Shown: positions 47,801 to 58,406 of the stretch, piece by piece
How the letters are laid out: each line of letters begins with the position of its first letter
Numbering within the stretch: position 1 is the first letter of the stretch
Assembly (NCBI RefSeq): GCF_001640805.2
Contig: NC_066835.1
Coordinates: forward strand, 2,845,269 to 2,909,268
Direction: 5' to 3'
DNA: 64,000 nt
Source of the DNA: Lates calcarifer
Taxonomy: Eukaryota; Chordata; Actinopteri; Centropomidae
Made by a program: the position numbers and the translations under genes
Notes under the pieces: model-generated
Told to the model about the DNA's origin: nothing
The model's input: the letters and a program-made list of their open reading frames with translations, nothing else
Databases searched by the model: none

Positions 47801-50501
47801 TATATGCATGTAAACATACCTCACTATGAGGTTGTACTGACCTCAGAGTTCACAACCTGAGCCTGCTGTAGCCTGAGCTTTGTGTTAGGTAATAGGTCTG
47901 GAATGTTTTGTCTCTGCTGAATTCATTATTTTACATTAAAACGTATTCACAAAAAGTTACTGCAGTACATGTGACAATGTAAATGTAACATTTTACCACC
48001 CCTCTCTAGCCTAGAATAATTGTTATATGAAGGAAATATGGTTGAACACTTGTTTTCCCTCCACACACTCAACAAAATGTATTTTTATACACCACTTTCA
48101 TCTTACTTTTCCTGTCTGCCCACCAGCCTCACCTGTGAGATTACAGTTTACAGAGAACCATGAGTATTTTTTTTTTTAGTAATAGCACAAGTGAGGACAA
48201 AAGTAAAAAAAAAAGAGTCCCCTAAGGGCCAATAAAAACAGCCTCTTCCTGTAAGGCCAGTGAACGAATTACCACCCACCTCCCCAAAACTGGCTCCCTC
48301 GGCCCCTGGCGGCCGGGGCCTCTAATGCATTTACCAGTGGTGACGAGGAAAAGGCACACTAACGGGAGAGAATCAGCTTTCTCAGAGATGGTAATGGGGG
48401 AGAAAAAGAAGCCTCTAGCCCAGTTCCAAATCCTAATGTGGAGGGCAGGGCTGCCAGAAAGGAGGCAGTCATGGTGAGAGGCAGTGGGATTGGTGGGATT
48501 ATAATGACTTTTGGAGAGGATGAGAGGTGCAGATGGGCTGTGGGAGGAAACTGGGTCCAAACCCAGCGCAGACGTTGGACGTCAGTGGTGGAGATGGTGC
48601 CGTCTCACTCAGCAGAGCATCATAAATCCAATTAAACACTCAAATCCAAATTAACACATGCACAAACATGCACAGAGGCACAAACAGACACTAGGACCAT
48701 ACTGCAAGTACAAAATATTTGTTCTCAGATGCAAAGAAATTCATCAACCAAGCTGGCATCTGTATTTCTCAAGTATTAAAAATGCCAAATGCCAGCAAAT
48801 GCTTTCCTCTGTCTTTGTGGCCTTCTTACAAGAAGGACAGAGTTGTTGCTCTTCATAAAGTCAAAACAAACTGCAGTTCTAAATCATGGAGATGCACAAA
48901 CAGACACAGGCCCTCAGACAGAGGCTTATTACTTTTTTTTTTGTTTTCACACAAAATCTAAACAGTCAAACCTCAACAGTTTCATATCATCTGAGATCAT
49001 AAAACCCCACAAAATCGATTCTTGACATTTTTACATCACTGACCCAACTGCTGCAATTTCATACATTAGCTGCCAAGAATCAATCTCCAGTCAAACTCAG
49101 AAGAAGATCGTGACTTCTTGCAAGTGATGGAGTTCCTTTCTTCAATTGTAAACATTATTTATGATGTACTCTACCTGTCAGTGGTGGATTTTTATGTTAA
49201 CATAATATGATTTTTTATCTTCAGTTTAATACTAAACCTACTACTGATACTGGTAGTATTTTTTCCAGTAAATTAGTTCCAAAGAAAAATTTTCAGAGTG
49301 AGATCTGTGGATCATCGTGAATTATTTTTGAAAAGACACTTCAAATTAAAATGTCCGATCCTTACTGGGGGTGGTGAGAAATATCAAAACCTGTACAACA
49401 CAAGCGGTTATTATAGAACTGAATCTACATCAGTGTCATTGTTGATTTTAGCATTGGAGCTCCCCTCACTGGTGACTGAAAGCCCATTTCTCACTTCAGC
49501 TGTGATATAGAGTAGTAATAGAGTGAAGGTATAGTCTTGTACTGAACTGACTCAGTCTGTCACATCTTCTGTCCTGTTTTCATAAATTTGATCATCATTC
49601 CTATTGCTAATTATGACAAAATCACTGTATCAAAATCAATGCAGCAGAACCTAAATATCCTCTTTTTATTCCTTACTTCTTATCACTTAGAACTCTCCTT
49701 TGATGGTAATCATGTCTTAGCTGTATAGAACAGTGAAAGTACAACAAACATGTCTTTATGGCTATATATCATGAGGGAGAATGTGTCTTAGGTATTCATT
49801 TAAAAAAATGTTGCACTGATGCATGAAAAGTAAAAAATGTGAGAAGAAAAAAAATGTGTAGAAATGACACATGAAATGTCTTGTTGTGTTATTTATATGT
49901 AATTTCATGAGACCAGACTGAAATGGCAAAAAATATCAAATATTGACAGGGGCGACACCAAATTGTTTACAGTCTGCAGATGTTTGTTTTTCATGTATTT
50001 TTCCACCACTTTGACATTATGTGTAATATTACAGTAAACAAAATACCTTATTATAAGTTCAAACTTCATCATTACTGAATTGTTATTGATGAGAATGCTG
50101 AAAAGTCTCTAAGATGGCATTTAAAAATCATGCTGGAGCTTCTAAAAGGGTAGAACTGACGTAAAAATATTGCTCATGTCTAAACCTGTCAGAAACCAAC
50201 ATAAAACAAGAAAAACATAAGTAATGCTGTATCTCATTTTCACATTCATTTTTCCAAGCTGTGTGCCGCTTTTCCCTACACTGATGGAAAATTGGTTTGA
50301 TAAGTGATGACAAATGGTGCAGTGTTTGCTGAGAAAAATTGAACATCCTGCTAAATCGCAGGAAGGAGAAACGGTGCCGATCTTTACAGCCAGCAGCCAG
50401 CTATTCCCCCATCTCTCACATGTCTGTCAGATTCACTGTATGGGATGCTGGTGTGCCAGGAAAAATACTCAGCCTTATTGCATTTCCAACATCAATTTAA
50501 T
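44823..50501. other. Long intergenic stretch, no gene seen
   Basis: No supported gene. A perfect 13-bp-stem hairpin lies at 46614-46642, an A15 run at about 47624-47638, and a relatively GC-rich patch at 48240-48620 containing CTGGCGGCCGGGGCC. Text at 47400-47470 (CTGAGGAAGACCATCTGTGG followed by TTGAAACATCAG) resembles a phrase found in some retroelements but is too short to assign. Confidence 0.4.
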
Positions 50502-50557
50502 GTCTCTCTCTTTCTCTCTCTCACACACACACACACACACCCAAAAAAAAAAAAAAA
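50502..50557. repeat. Compound microsatellite CT-CA-A
   Basis: (CT)n, then (CA)n to about 50540, then an A15 run. Confidence 0.95.
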
Positions 50558-51640
50558 CAGCAGGCGTAGCAGGCTGAAAAATCACCTCAATACAAAATGC
50601 AAAATGCATTCATGTTTAATCCCTCTGCCTCCTCTGGAGTGTTTTAGAACATCCAGTTCTGATGTTGGAAAGGTATTTTGTATGAAAAAAAAAGAAAAGA
50701 AAAAGGCTTTCAGTCAGTGTTACTGAATTGGGTAGATTGGTCGTACATATAGGTATAATGCATTGTTAAGTAAACAACCACTCTGTCTGATGCCTCACCA
50801 CCACTGCAATTTAATCACACCAAGAGTAAATATATGAATTCCTGCTCCTGAACACTCATTAAGGATGCTCACCATACGGCTCCTTCCTGGAATGAGGCAT
50901 TTGCGGCTTCGGTAGCGAGAGTAATGACCATCATTCATACTGCCAGCTTTCATTGCCTGGTGGCGTGTTTAGCTACACATACTTGAGATTTGGGGGAAGG
51001 AAAGGCAATTGTATTTAATCATCCCTGGGGAGAGATTTGCCTTGAAAATCGCAGACAAGTGATCAATGGCTCATGCAGACAAGAAAAACACTGCATCCAA
51101 GCATTACTCACCTAACATCTCTGTCACCTGCCTTCATGTGTACATATTGTGGGATAAGATAGCTGAGTGGTCTAACATTATTTCAAAGTAAGATGAGACT
51201 TTCATTAGCGAAAATTAGCTGAGGAAAAAGAAATATTATAAAAATGGCGATAAATAAGACTCACACTTACTCATTATGATAGCATATCATCATAATATAT
51301 CTGCAGCTACAGTGACTCAGCAATTAATGAGCGTAATTACACACTTCACCCCCCCCCCTTCTCCTTCATTCAGATGTGTGATGTATGGCCTCTCCACTAG
51401 AAGTTTCTGTCAGACGTCGCCTTTAATTCCTCCTCCCAGTGACAGAGGTTTATGAAGACTGGCTGACATCACCCGTTGTACTCTGAGTCCCCACACACAA
51501 TCATGTCTCCTGATGAGACACAAATGAATAAGGCTGCAATCACAGCCCAAACAGCTGGCAGTCATTGAAGTAAACTCTTGAACCTGAGGTTGTCATTCAT
51601 TCTTTTTATTCTTGGAAATGCCATCAATTGGTATGTTAGA
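50558..51640. other. Repeat-poor DNA, no gene seen
   Basis: No transposon signature after the microsatellite. Part of it (about 50880-51000 and 51390-51560) has the balanced composition seen in conserved non-coding DNA, but nothing can be proven from one sequence. Confidence 0.35.
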
Positions 51641-52085
51641 GTCTGAGTATTATTATATCGGTTGCTCTGTTAGTCAGTCTGTCCACCACTTGGTCCTGTC
51701 TCAACTTGGATGAATTGCTGGGAAATCTTGTACAGATGATGAACCTGTAGCACAACAAACATGTCAAATAGTTTACTTATGGTATAATTTGAATACAGTA
51801 CGCAATTTTATAATTTTATAATTGTCAAATTAATCAATAATGGAAACAGTTTTATGCTGCAGCACATTCCCATCAGCCTCAGCTGCACTTTATATTTTGT
51901 GCTCATCAAATGTTAGAATGCTAACATACTACACTAAGATGGTGCACATGGTAAACATGTTTTTCAAAGTTAGCATTTTAATATGCTGACATCTAGAACA
52001 AAGCACTGTTGTGTCTAGGTTCAGCCTTGCAGAATGGCAATGATGGCTGTTAGTCTCTCATTCAATGAGAGTCAGAGTGAAATTA
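51641..52085 (+). repeat. Percomorph dispersed repeat, copy 1 (plus)
   Basis: TTAGTCAGTCTGTCCACCAC, CCCATCAGCCTCAGCTGCAC, TGTTAGAATGCTAACATACT, AAGATGGTGCACATGGTAAA and ATGCTGACATCTAG follow the order of a high-copy percomorph repeat. Its middle part is deleted relative to the family. The same family occurs at 63225 (plus) and 41285 (minus). Confidence 0.75.
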
Positions 52086-53988
52086 AAGCCTTGGTTTCCT
52101 TTGTGCACAACCTAACAAACTTAAAAAAATCACAAAGGAAGAATGAAGAGAAAAATAAATCAGGGATGAAAAGAATCAAGACCCTCCCCTTGGACTGCAG
52201 GAAATTTTGATGGACGTCTTTTAACTGTTTAACAATAATGAGCCCACATTATCACATGCTGCAGACAAGGCAGAGAAATTTGCAGTTTACCTTCACATAT
52301 GCATGATTGTTATTGTATCACTAACAGGTATTTGCCTCTCACCTTCATAACAAAATGTGTGTTTGTTGCCTTAGCTCAGAGCTTGACCCGAGATGGCCTC
52401 CACTTTAACTGGGATACAGTATGTGGAGGCGAAGGCTCAAACATTTCCACGGAGAAGTAAACACGGCAGCTTTTCTGAACACAGCGTACCACTGCACTTG
52501 GTCAAACAGCACCTGAGGGCTGTTTTCATCTTTTGCCGCTGAGTCTTTCCTCACTTCACAAAGTTGTTTATCTGTCTCTGCAAATCTCTGTTTTTATGTC
52601 TCTCTTCTTCTGTGAAACCACACAGGCAGCATTTTTCAGCCCTGCTGTGAGTTGCTTAAACCTGCCTCTCCTACTGTACTGGCTAATACATATGAACCGT
52701 AGAAACAAAAAGGAAGTTTGCCCTTTATGTTTATGCTGCTGTTTTTTTCATCTGGCAGATCTCAGCAGATGTAATTATCTTTTCCCCTCGTATTCCCCTG
52801 CTTGTTTTCATCAGTTGCCGTGTTTAATTGTGGCTGATTGATCTATTGAACAGCAATGTTCCTCCCTCTTTTTGTGTTTGCTACGTTTGATGGCAAAAGA
52901 GCTGCAGGACCACTCTTCTTATTCTGGGCTGTATAGATGCATTCTCACAAAGCTCCTGGAGCATCAACAATCCACTGGCATACGATCAAAATGTCTCCCC
53001 CATTGCTCCCCCCCCAGCGAGCTGTTGTCAGAGAAAGTGGGTGTTTGCGAATGGAACAAATGTGTTTTACAAAGCTACCTGAGAGCTCAGAGCACGGCTT
53101 CTTCTCTGCAGCTCCTTGAAACTTTTCTTTGTGGAAGGGTGCTTTTTTTTTTTACACAAGAGAGAGAAAAGATAGGGCAGTGTGAAGCCACCCACACTCT
53201 GCAGTGGTAGTCCATCTCCATGGGGTCACTGGGGTTAAGATCACCAATCAGAGAATGGTGATTGAGCCCTTAGGATGAGAAATAGCCAGAGCCTCTGGAG
53301 ATCCAATCAAGAGTCCACAGGCAGGATACAGAATCTGTGCTTTCACTAACTCTTTCACATTTGGATTCAATCAGGTGCTTTGTGGCAAGATGGGGAGCCC
53401 TCTCATGTCAAGGTTAGAGATAGCAAAAGAGAGAGAGATGGATGCATTAGAGCAACTCTTTAAAGGTGTTAGCGCCGGCGAAACAAGGTACGGCTGAATC
53501 TTCTTTTTGAGCGACATCCAAATTGGCCAGCATGTTATCGCTGGGTAAAGTTGCATCAAAGTTTGTCCCAGGGCTGATTGACTGGAGAGAGCCGCATTTG
53601 AAAATTGTCAACGTGTCACTTTTTTCTCTCTCTCCCCCTCCTTTCCTCTGTCCCATCTCTTTCAGGCGCTCTGCTAAGCTGGACAGATTGGCCCTCCCTT
53701 AATTCCCATTATTCTATGCATTTTCAAACAGCCACGTTGAAACTGCTGGTGAATTTCAACCACAGCCGGCGAATGCAGCACGGCTGTGCCTGCTGCCTGC
53801 TGCTGCTCGTATTGATTTCCAACTTCTTCTGAGTTTGCTTTGTTGTGGACTGAGGCAAGGAGCATCAACAAAAACATGTTAAGGGTTTCCATGACAACAA
53901 GTGCTAGGCCGGTAATTTTTCTGCTGGCTGTACATGGGAAAGGGCAAGTTGTCACAGATAGGTAAACCCCCATGGTGTCAGGATGATT
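52086..53988. other. Repeat-poor segment, possible regulatory DNA
   Basis: No transposon or microsatellite over almost 2 kb, unlike the surroundings. Pyrimidine tracts and many short frames occur, but none is bounded by good splice sites and none resembles a known protein. Stretches at 52740-52870 and 53220-53780 have the mixed composition of conserved non-coding elements. This is inference only. Confidence 0.25.
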
Positions 53989-54099
53989 GTTGTTCAAACT
54001 TATCTTTATTGTCTTACAGTGTGCACATGCACACACACACACACACACACACACACAGCAGAGCCTGGCAGCAGCAAACAGCTCTCTCTCTCTCTCACT

Positions 54100-54168
<69 letters not shown>

Positions 54169-54230
54169 ATATATATGTGTGTGTGTGTGCATGTCCGCAT
54201 TGTAAGACAATAAAGATAAGTTTGAACAAC
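53989..54230. repeat. 242-bp fold-back structure around compound microsatellites
   Basis: The left arm 53989-54040 and right arm 54179-54230 are reverse complements over about 52 bp with about four mismatches; the outer 30 bp (from GTTGTTCAAACTTATCTTTA inward) are perfect. Between them lie (AC)n 54030-54058, (CT)n 54082-54097, (AT)n 54102-54153 and (GT)n to 54190. It could be a fold-back MITE or an inverted duplication formed by replication through the microsatellites. No target duplication is obvious. The long frames listed by any ORF caller here come from the dinucleotide runs. Confidence 0.9.
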
Positions 54231-55219
54231 TTGTGTGTGTTTTCACATTACACCACCTTATAATGTATATAGAAGGTACTCCAGTCCATGATCAATATAA
54301 TATGAAAAATATATGTATTATGTTAAAAGAACAGGGCTCATCTGTGAATCAGTATCAATATCAATGTAGAAATGAATTTGTCTTTGTGGAGTTTCAGGTG
54401 ACACAGCATGAAGCTGTATTTACCACGGGATGATCAGCATTGAGGGGAGCGTCATTTGAGAGGACGTCCACTCAGCTTTTCTGTCCAGGCTTGCTGCTGT
54501 CTTTTCTATGTACTACACCTTCAGTCTTCAGTACCAAGATGATGCTGCATGCACACTAGAATTAATGCTAAGGTTCAACTGGTACTGCGCTCACAGCAGC
54601 TGTGAGTATTTTGAGGAGTGTTGTGTTCCTTGACCTTCATCTCACAGGTCACATACAAGCTGCTCAGAAACATCTGATCACTGGGGCATGTTAAAGAAGC
54701 TTTTCTGACACTAATCAAGGCAGAACAAACCATCACTTTCTCCACATTCTTGAGGAAATGGTCAGTGAATTTATACACTGCATGGAGTTACAGGTGACAA
54801 TCTGTAATTCATTAAAAGATGATAAAATACAACATCACCTACAGCTACGGTAGTAAAGGACAGAGCTGCTGATACAAGAAAATATGTGGTATAAAAGATT
54901 TCTGTTATTATCATCTCAGTTAGTGACCTTTGTTTCACACTAATTCTGTCACTTTTTCTGTTTATTTGTCCTAAATATTCTTCAGGGATTTTTTAAAACA
55001 GTTTTGAATTTGGTTGGAAGAAACTTGTTTGTTTCTTTATTAGCCCCAAAATGAAAACATATTCAGTATCAACAAATCAGACATGTTGGAGAAGTTGTGG
55101 AGGGGAGGCAAATCACCACCACATTTTTTAGAGCTGCCCTAAGATGCAATTAGTTTGGAAAAGTACATGGACAATCATGCAGCATATTCTTGGGCTACAG
55201 ATCCCCATGAGTTTTATGA
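54231..55219. other. Intergenic DNA, no gene seen
   Basis: Nothing recognised. Confidence 0.4.
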
Positions 55220-55410
55220 CACTTTATTTTGGTGATCTACAAGAAGGAATAACAGGAAATGATAGATGATCTCTTAAAATGTGAACTATAGCAGCAAAAA
55301 AGCAATTACCCATAAATGGTTACAATCAGATCCACCTATAAGTAGATGATTGGCTTGAAATCATTAGAGATTCATGAGATGGAAAGATTGACTTTTCCTT
55401 CTGAGACTAA
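55220..55410 (+). pseudogene. L1-like LINE ORF2 C-terminal relic
   Basis: The plus strand reads LYFGDLQEGITGNDR, then after shifts AAKKAITHKWLQSDPP, and further on IHEMERL-like residues (RFMRWKD) followed by LFLLRL. This is the A-x-K-K-A-I-T-R-K-W-L...P-P-T...F-S-L-R-L order that ends ORF2 of fish L1/Tx1-type elements. Several stops and a frame shift make it non-functional. Confidence 0.75.
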
Positions 55411-56033
55411 TACTTAATGTGTATATTGCAAGATGGATGCTCCATCATGCATACTCAGATATAAATTATGCTGTGCTGTGCTAGAAAAAATACCTCTGTA
55501 GTCCTTTTTTCTAGCAGTTAATTAATAACATATACAGTATCATGTGTTTGTATGTGCTGCAGTTCACAGTAAAATCTGCAAATACACAGGACATCTTGTT
55601 AAGTGCAAGTAACAGTAATAATAAAGTGCTAATCCTTTCATCAGTATTTTAGTATAAAAGTAGAAATGAACAGCTTTTTGCTGTTTTTACACACACTCTG
55701 ACTATGATGTTGGCTGGGTAACAACTTCACTCAGTCCTGTTAAATGATTTTTACTTCACGCCTACACAGCGTTGACATGATTCTGACCAAATCGAAGTTA
55801 CCATTCTAATTTATCAGATTATTATTGCAGCCATTTTTACTGTATTTAACCTGCACGACCACACCAACAGATGGAAAGCAGGAAAATAATGTAATAGCAA
55901 CCACAACAGAACAGGGTCAACAGGTGAATTTTTTTATTTTATTACTGACTCTGTCTGTCAATGCGTGCCATTATTTATCAACATTGTGAGACCTAGAATT
56001 TGTTACAATAAAAGTATTAACATCATTGCTGAA
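55411..56033. other. Intergenic DNA, no gene seen
   Basis: Nothing recognised apart from possible minus-strand polyadenylation hexamers near 55933-55943. Confidence 0.4.
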
Positions 56034-56127
56034 TTTTTTTTTTTGTTTATTTTTTTTTTTTTTTGGTTTGTTTTTTTTTTTTTTGTTTGTTTTGTTTTGT
56101 TTTGTTTTTTTGTTTGTTTTTTTGTTT
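56034..56127. repeat. T-rich low-complexity tract (A-rich on minus)
   Basis: Runs of T interrupted by single G. On the minus strand it reads as an A-rich tract about 260-355 nt downstream of the stop codon of the coiled-coil gene. It could be a decayed poly(A) tail of a retroposon or of the gene itself if it is a retrocopy. Confidence 0.85.
56046..56051 (-). terminator. Possible polyadenylation signal AATAAA
   Basis: TTTATT on the plus strand is AATAAA on the minus strand, about 340 nt past the coiled-coil stop codon at 56390-56392. It lies in low-complexity DNA, so it may be coincidental; further candidates lie at 55933-55943. Confidence 0.3.
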
Positions 56128-56128
56128 G

Positions 56129-56362
56129 GGATTTGGGGGCCAGTGTTAGATCAGGGTTAGTGGGGGAATTATTCTTTTGTACCCAACATTCCACCGCGAG
56201 CATGCACTTGGCGACGGCGGCAAGGAAAAACTACCTTTTGATGGGTAGAAACCTTGAGCAGAACCGGGCTCTGGGTGGGTGGTCATCTGCCTTGACCAGT
56301 TGGGTTGTGACGGGGTGGGGAGCAGATGGGTGAGATAAAGAGAGAGAGAGAGAGAGAGAGAG
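56129..56362 (+). repeat. Dispersed teleost repeat fragment plus GA run
   Basis: GAGCATGCACTTGGCGACGG, GGCAAGGAAAAACTACCTTT, AACCTTGAGCAGAACCGGGC and CTGCCTTGACCAGTTGGG are, in my memory, an internal part of the dispersed element whose left end and distal part lie at 59108-60035. A GA run (56339-56362) closes it, as in other family members. It lies in what would be the 3' UTR of the minus-strand gene. Confidence 0.7.
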
Positions 56363-56389
56363 CTGGAGGAAAAGGATGGAGGGGTGGCA

Positions 56390-57871
56390 TCACCGTCTTC
56401 GGAAAAAATTGAGGAACCTCTTCCTCAGAGATTTTCTTTTAGGGTGTCTTTGCACCTCCTCCATCAGGTTTTCCATCTCCACCACTCTACTCATCAGGTC
56501 ATTTGTAGATGTCTCTCTGTCTTGTTCTCTGTCTCTCAGAGCCTGCTTCAGGACACTCAGAGACTCCAGTAGGCCAGACTTCTCTTGGCGCCACTGGAGC
56601 TGCTCTTTGTCCAGGTCTTCCTGTGCCTTCACCAGAGCTGCTGAGAGGCTGGAGGTTTCCCTCATCTGCTCCTCCAGGAGTCGTGATCTTTCTTTCTCCC
56701 ACGTTGATCTTTCCTTCTCCAGCTCCTGGAGAAATGTTTCCTTGAGGGTTGATGTTTCTTTGATGTGTTCCTCCACGAGCCGGGACCTGTCTTCCTTCCA
56801 CTCGGATGTTTTCTTCTCTAGCTCCTGCTGAAATGATGCCTTGAGGGTAGAGACTTCCTGACTTTGGTCAGCGAGGAGACGGGACTTCTCATTCTCCCAC
56901 TGGCAGCGGGAGTTCTCCAGGTCATTTTTGACCTGGGCCAGTGTTTGTTTAATGGTGGAGGTCTCCTCCTCCTGCTTGGCCAGGTTTTTCTCAGCCTCCT
57001 TCCTACTGTTGGTTTCCATTCTCAGAGCTGCCCTTAGCCTTTCTGCATTCTGCTCTGCATCCTTTCCTTTTTTACCATTACTATACAGTTCAGCTAAGAG
57101 CTCCCTCACCTCCTCAGTGGCATCCATCGCCACGCGGCCGAGCTGAGATTTCAATCGCTCGACTTCCATGATGAGTGCCAGTTTTTCTCTTTCCAGTGAA
57201 GCTATTTTGTATTCCTGGGCCATAACCTGATGAATCTCTGGCTTGGTTATGGCAGGCTCTGCCGCGGGAGTTGAAGGTCGGATTTCAATTGTCGATTCAG
57301 GCCGTTTGAGAATGGTCACCACAGGCCCTACTTTGTGAGGTTCTGGGACTGGTGCTTTGGTTATTCCCTCAGGCCGTTTGAGAATGGTCAGCACAGGCCC
57401 TACTTTTTGAGGTTGTGGGACTGGTGCTTTGGTTATTCCCTCAGGCCGTTTGAGAATGGTCACCACAGGCCCTACTTTTTGAGGTTGTGGGACTGGTGCT
57501 TTGGTTATTCCCTCAGGCCGTTTGAGAATGGTCACCACAGGCCCTACTTTTTGTGGGACTGGTGCTTTGATTGTCCCAGGCTGTTCGAGAAATCTCACCA
57601 CAGGCCCTACTTTTTGAGTTTGTGGGACTGGCGCTTTGGTTATTCCCTCAGGCCGTTTCAGAATGCTCACTACAGGCCCTACTTTTTTAGGTTCTGGGAC
57701 TGGCACTTTGGTCATCTCCTCAGGCCGGTTTAGACCGGTTTTTACAGGCTCTGCTTTCTGAGCCTTGATGTTTGTCGTTATTTCAGCCTGTGTGGTGTTG
57801 TTTTGTGCAGGCTGGTGAACTGACACGGCAGTTGTTGCCTCTGCTCCAGAGGCACAGCTGCCTGTGTTTTG
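56390..57871 (-). CDS. Repeat and coiled-coil protein, downstream (-1) frame
   Basis: The frame is open from 57901 to the stop at 56390-56392. The listed start is the first codon after the proposed -1 slip. If translated independently, the first in-frame ATG is at 57715. Order of parts: a short Thr/Gln-rich stretch; seven tandem repeats of about 24 residues built on KVGPVVTILKRPEGITKAPV (57757-57275); a linker; a coiled coil of about 255 residues (from about 57220) rich in Glu, Lys and Leu; and a basic tail ending KSLRKRFLNFFRRR. The coiled coil contains about three 33-36-residue units starting WxxExSRLLxE. There is no signal peptide, membrane segment or enzyme motif. I do not recognise the family; a cytoskeletal or scaffold role is a guess. 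The locus is intronless. Confidence 0.75.
   Translation of the reverse strand, partial: QNTGSCASGAEATTAVSVHQPAQNNTTQAEITTNIKAQKAEPVKTGLNRPEEMTKVPVPEPKKVGPVVSILKRPEGITKAPVPQTQKVGPVVRFLEQPGTIKAPVPQKVGPVVTILKRPEGITKAPVPQPQKVGPVVTILKRPEGITKAPVPQPQKVGPVLTILKRPEGITKAPVPEPHKVGPVVTILKRPESTIEIRPSTPAAEPAITKPEIHQVMAQEYKIASLEREKLALIMEVERLKSQLGRVAMDATEEVRELLAELYSNGKKGKDAEQNAERLRAALRMETNSRKEAEKNLAKQEEETSTIKQTLAQVKNDLENSRCQWENEKSRLLADQSQEVSTLKASFQQELEKKTSEWKEDRSRLVEEHIKETSTLKETFLQELEKERSTWEKERSRLLEEQMRETSSLSAALVKAQEDLDKEQLQWRQEKSGLLESLSVLKQALRDREQDRETSTNDLMSRVVEMENLMEEVQRHPKRKSLRKRFLNFFRRR
57275..57757 (-). repeat. In-frame tandem repeat, about 72-bp unit, seven copies
   Basis: Units encode 24 residues each; the third encodes 21 (63 bp). 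Copies 4, 5 and 6 are almost identical at DNA level, while the first and last are diverged. This is the pattern of unequal crossing-over active in the centre of the array. All length differences keep the frame, which argues for past selection on the protein. Confidence 0.92.
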
Positions 57872-58290
57872 TTTTTGAGTATAGCCTGTGTCTTTGTCTG
57901 CTTAGGTGGCACTGTCAGTCCAAAGACACAGCTTACCCCACCAGTCGCAGTCCTTTTTCGTGGCTGAATCTTTGTGTTTACTTGTCCATCTTTTGTTTGC
58001 TTTGTAATTGTCTCTCTCTGGAGTGAGGGATAGTTGTCCTCATCCAGACTCAGACGAGACCTTTGGTCAGCCACTTCTGGAATTTTCCAGGGGTTGACAG
58101 CTGGAGTCCTTTTGTGCGGCTTGCACGCTGCTTTCCTAGTAGAGAGGGATTTTTCTTTCTCTGCTACCTCCATAAGTTGATCTAAGATTTCCTTCTCCTC
58201 GTTCAACGAATCGACAGTAATTTCCTGTACGATTTTACCGTCCTTGTCTCGGACGCGAAAAATGTGCTTGTTTTCTTTGTTTGTATCCAT
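57778..58290 (-). CDS. N-terminal frame of the repeat/coiled-coil gene
   Basis: I chose the ATG at 58290 because it has A at -3 and G at +4 and lies about 70 nt below the expected transcription start from the TATA box. The upstream extension to 58401 would need a GTG start. The frame encodes 170 residues and stops at 57778-57780. It begins MDTNKENKHIFRVRDKDGKI, has an acidic/Leu-rich helix-like stretch (EEKEILDQLMEVAEKEKS), then NPWKIPEVADQRSRLSLDED and NYPSLQ, and then a Lys/Thr/Gln-rich region. I do not recognise the family. Its last 34 codons overlap the downstream frame, which lies at -1 relative to it. Read alone it gives a short basic protein; joined by a -1 shift at 57871-57877 the product is about 633 residues. 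Confidence 0.7.
   Translation of the reverse strand: MDTNKENKHIFRVRDKDGKIVQEITVDSLNEEKEILDQLMEVAEKEKSLSTRKAACKPHKRTPAVNPWKIPEVADQRSRLSLDEDNYPSLQRETITKQTKDGQVNTKIQPRKRTATGGVSCVFGLTVPPKQTKTQAILKNKTQAAVPLEQRQQLPCQFTSLHKTTPHRLK
57827..57877 (-). promoter_or_regulatory. Candidate -1 frameshift signal
   Basis: On the minus strand the heptamer C-AAA-AAC (57877-57871) sits in the zero-frame spacing N-NNW-WWH. It is followed by an 8-nt spacer (AAAACACA) and then a predicted hairpin at 57862-57827. The inner stem TGCCTCTG/CAGAGGCA has 8 perfect pairs with loop GAG, and the outer stem is GGCAG/CTGCC. Slip site, spacing and structure fit programmed -1 frameshifting, and the downstream frame is exactly at -1. 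The weakness is the first base (C rather than A), which gives imperfect P-site re-pairing. One extra A in the A5 run would also fuse the frames, so an assembly error or a frameshift mutation is the main alternative. Confidence 0.5.
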
Positions 58291-58386
58291 ACTGAGTTTG
58301 CGATTGTGCTCTCGGTGAATGAATCTGGTCACTAAGTAACGCAGGGGTTTATGAAAAGAGATGTCAGAAATGGAATATTTGACCCC

Positions 58387-58394
58387 TATATATA
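58387..58394 (-). promoter_or_regulatory. TATA box
   Basis: TATATATA within the palindrome CTATATATAG, about 97 nt upstream of the chosen ATG. A start site about 25-30 nt downstream (near 58360) would give a 5' UTR of about 70 nt. No competing TATA element was seen close by. Confidence 0.6.
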
Positions 58395-58406
58395 GTCTCA
58401 CAACAG

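Noticed and set aside
53674..54263. Several long frames on both strands rich in YIYIY, HTHTH or CVCVC
   Set aside because: They are translations of TA, CA and GT microsatellites in the fold-back structure.
56509..57733. Plus-strand frames opposite the coiled-coil gene (56376-56831, 57335-57733)
   Set aside because: Antisense shadows; their apparent repeats simply mirror the 72-bp coding repeats of the minus strand.
58291..58401. N-terminal extension of the upstream frame to 58401
   Set aside because: It would need a GTG start and would place the TATA box inside the coding region; the ATG at 58290 has better context.
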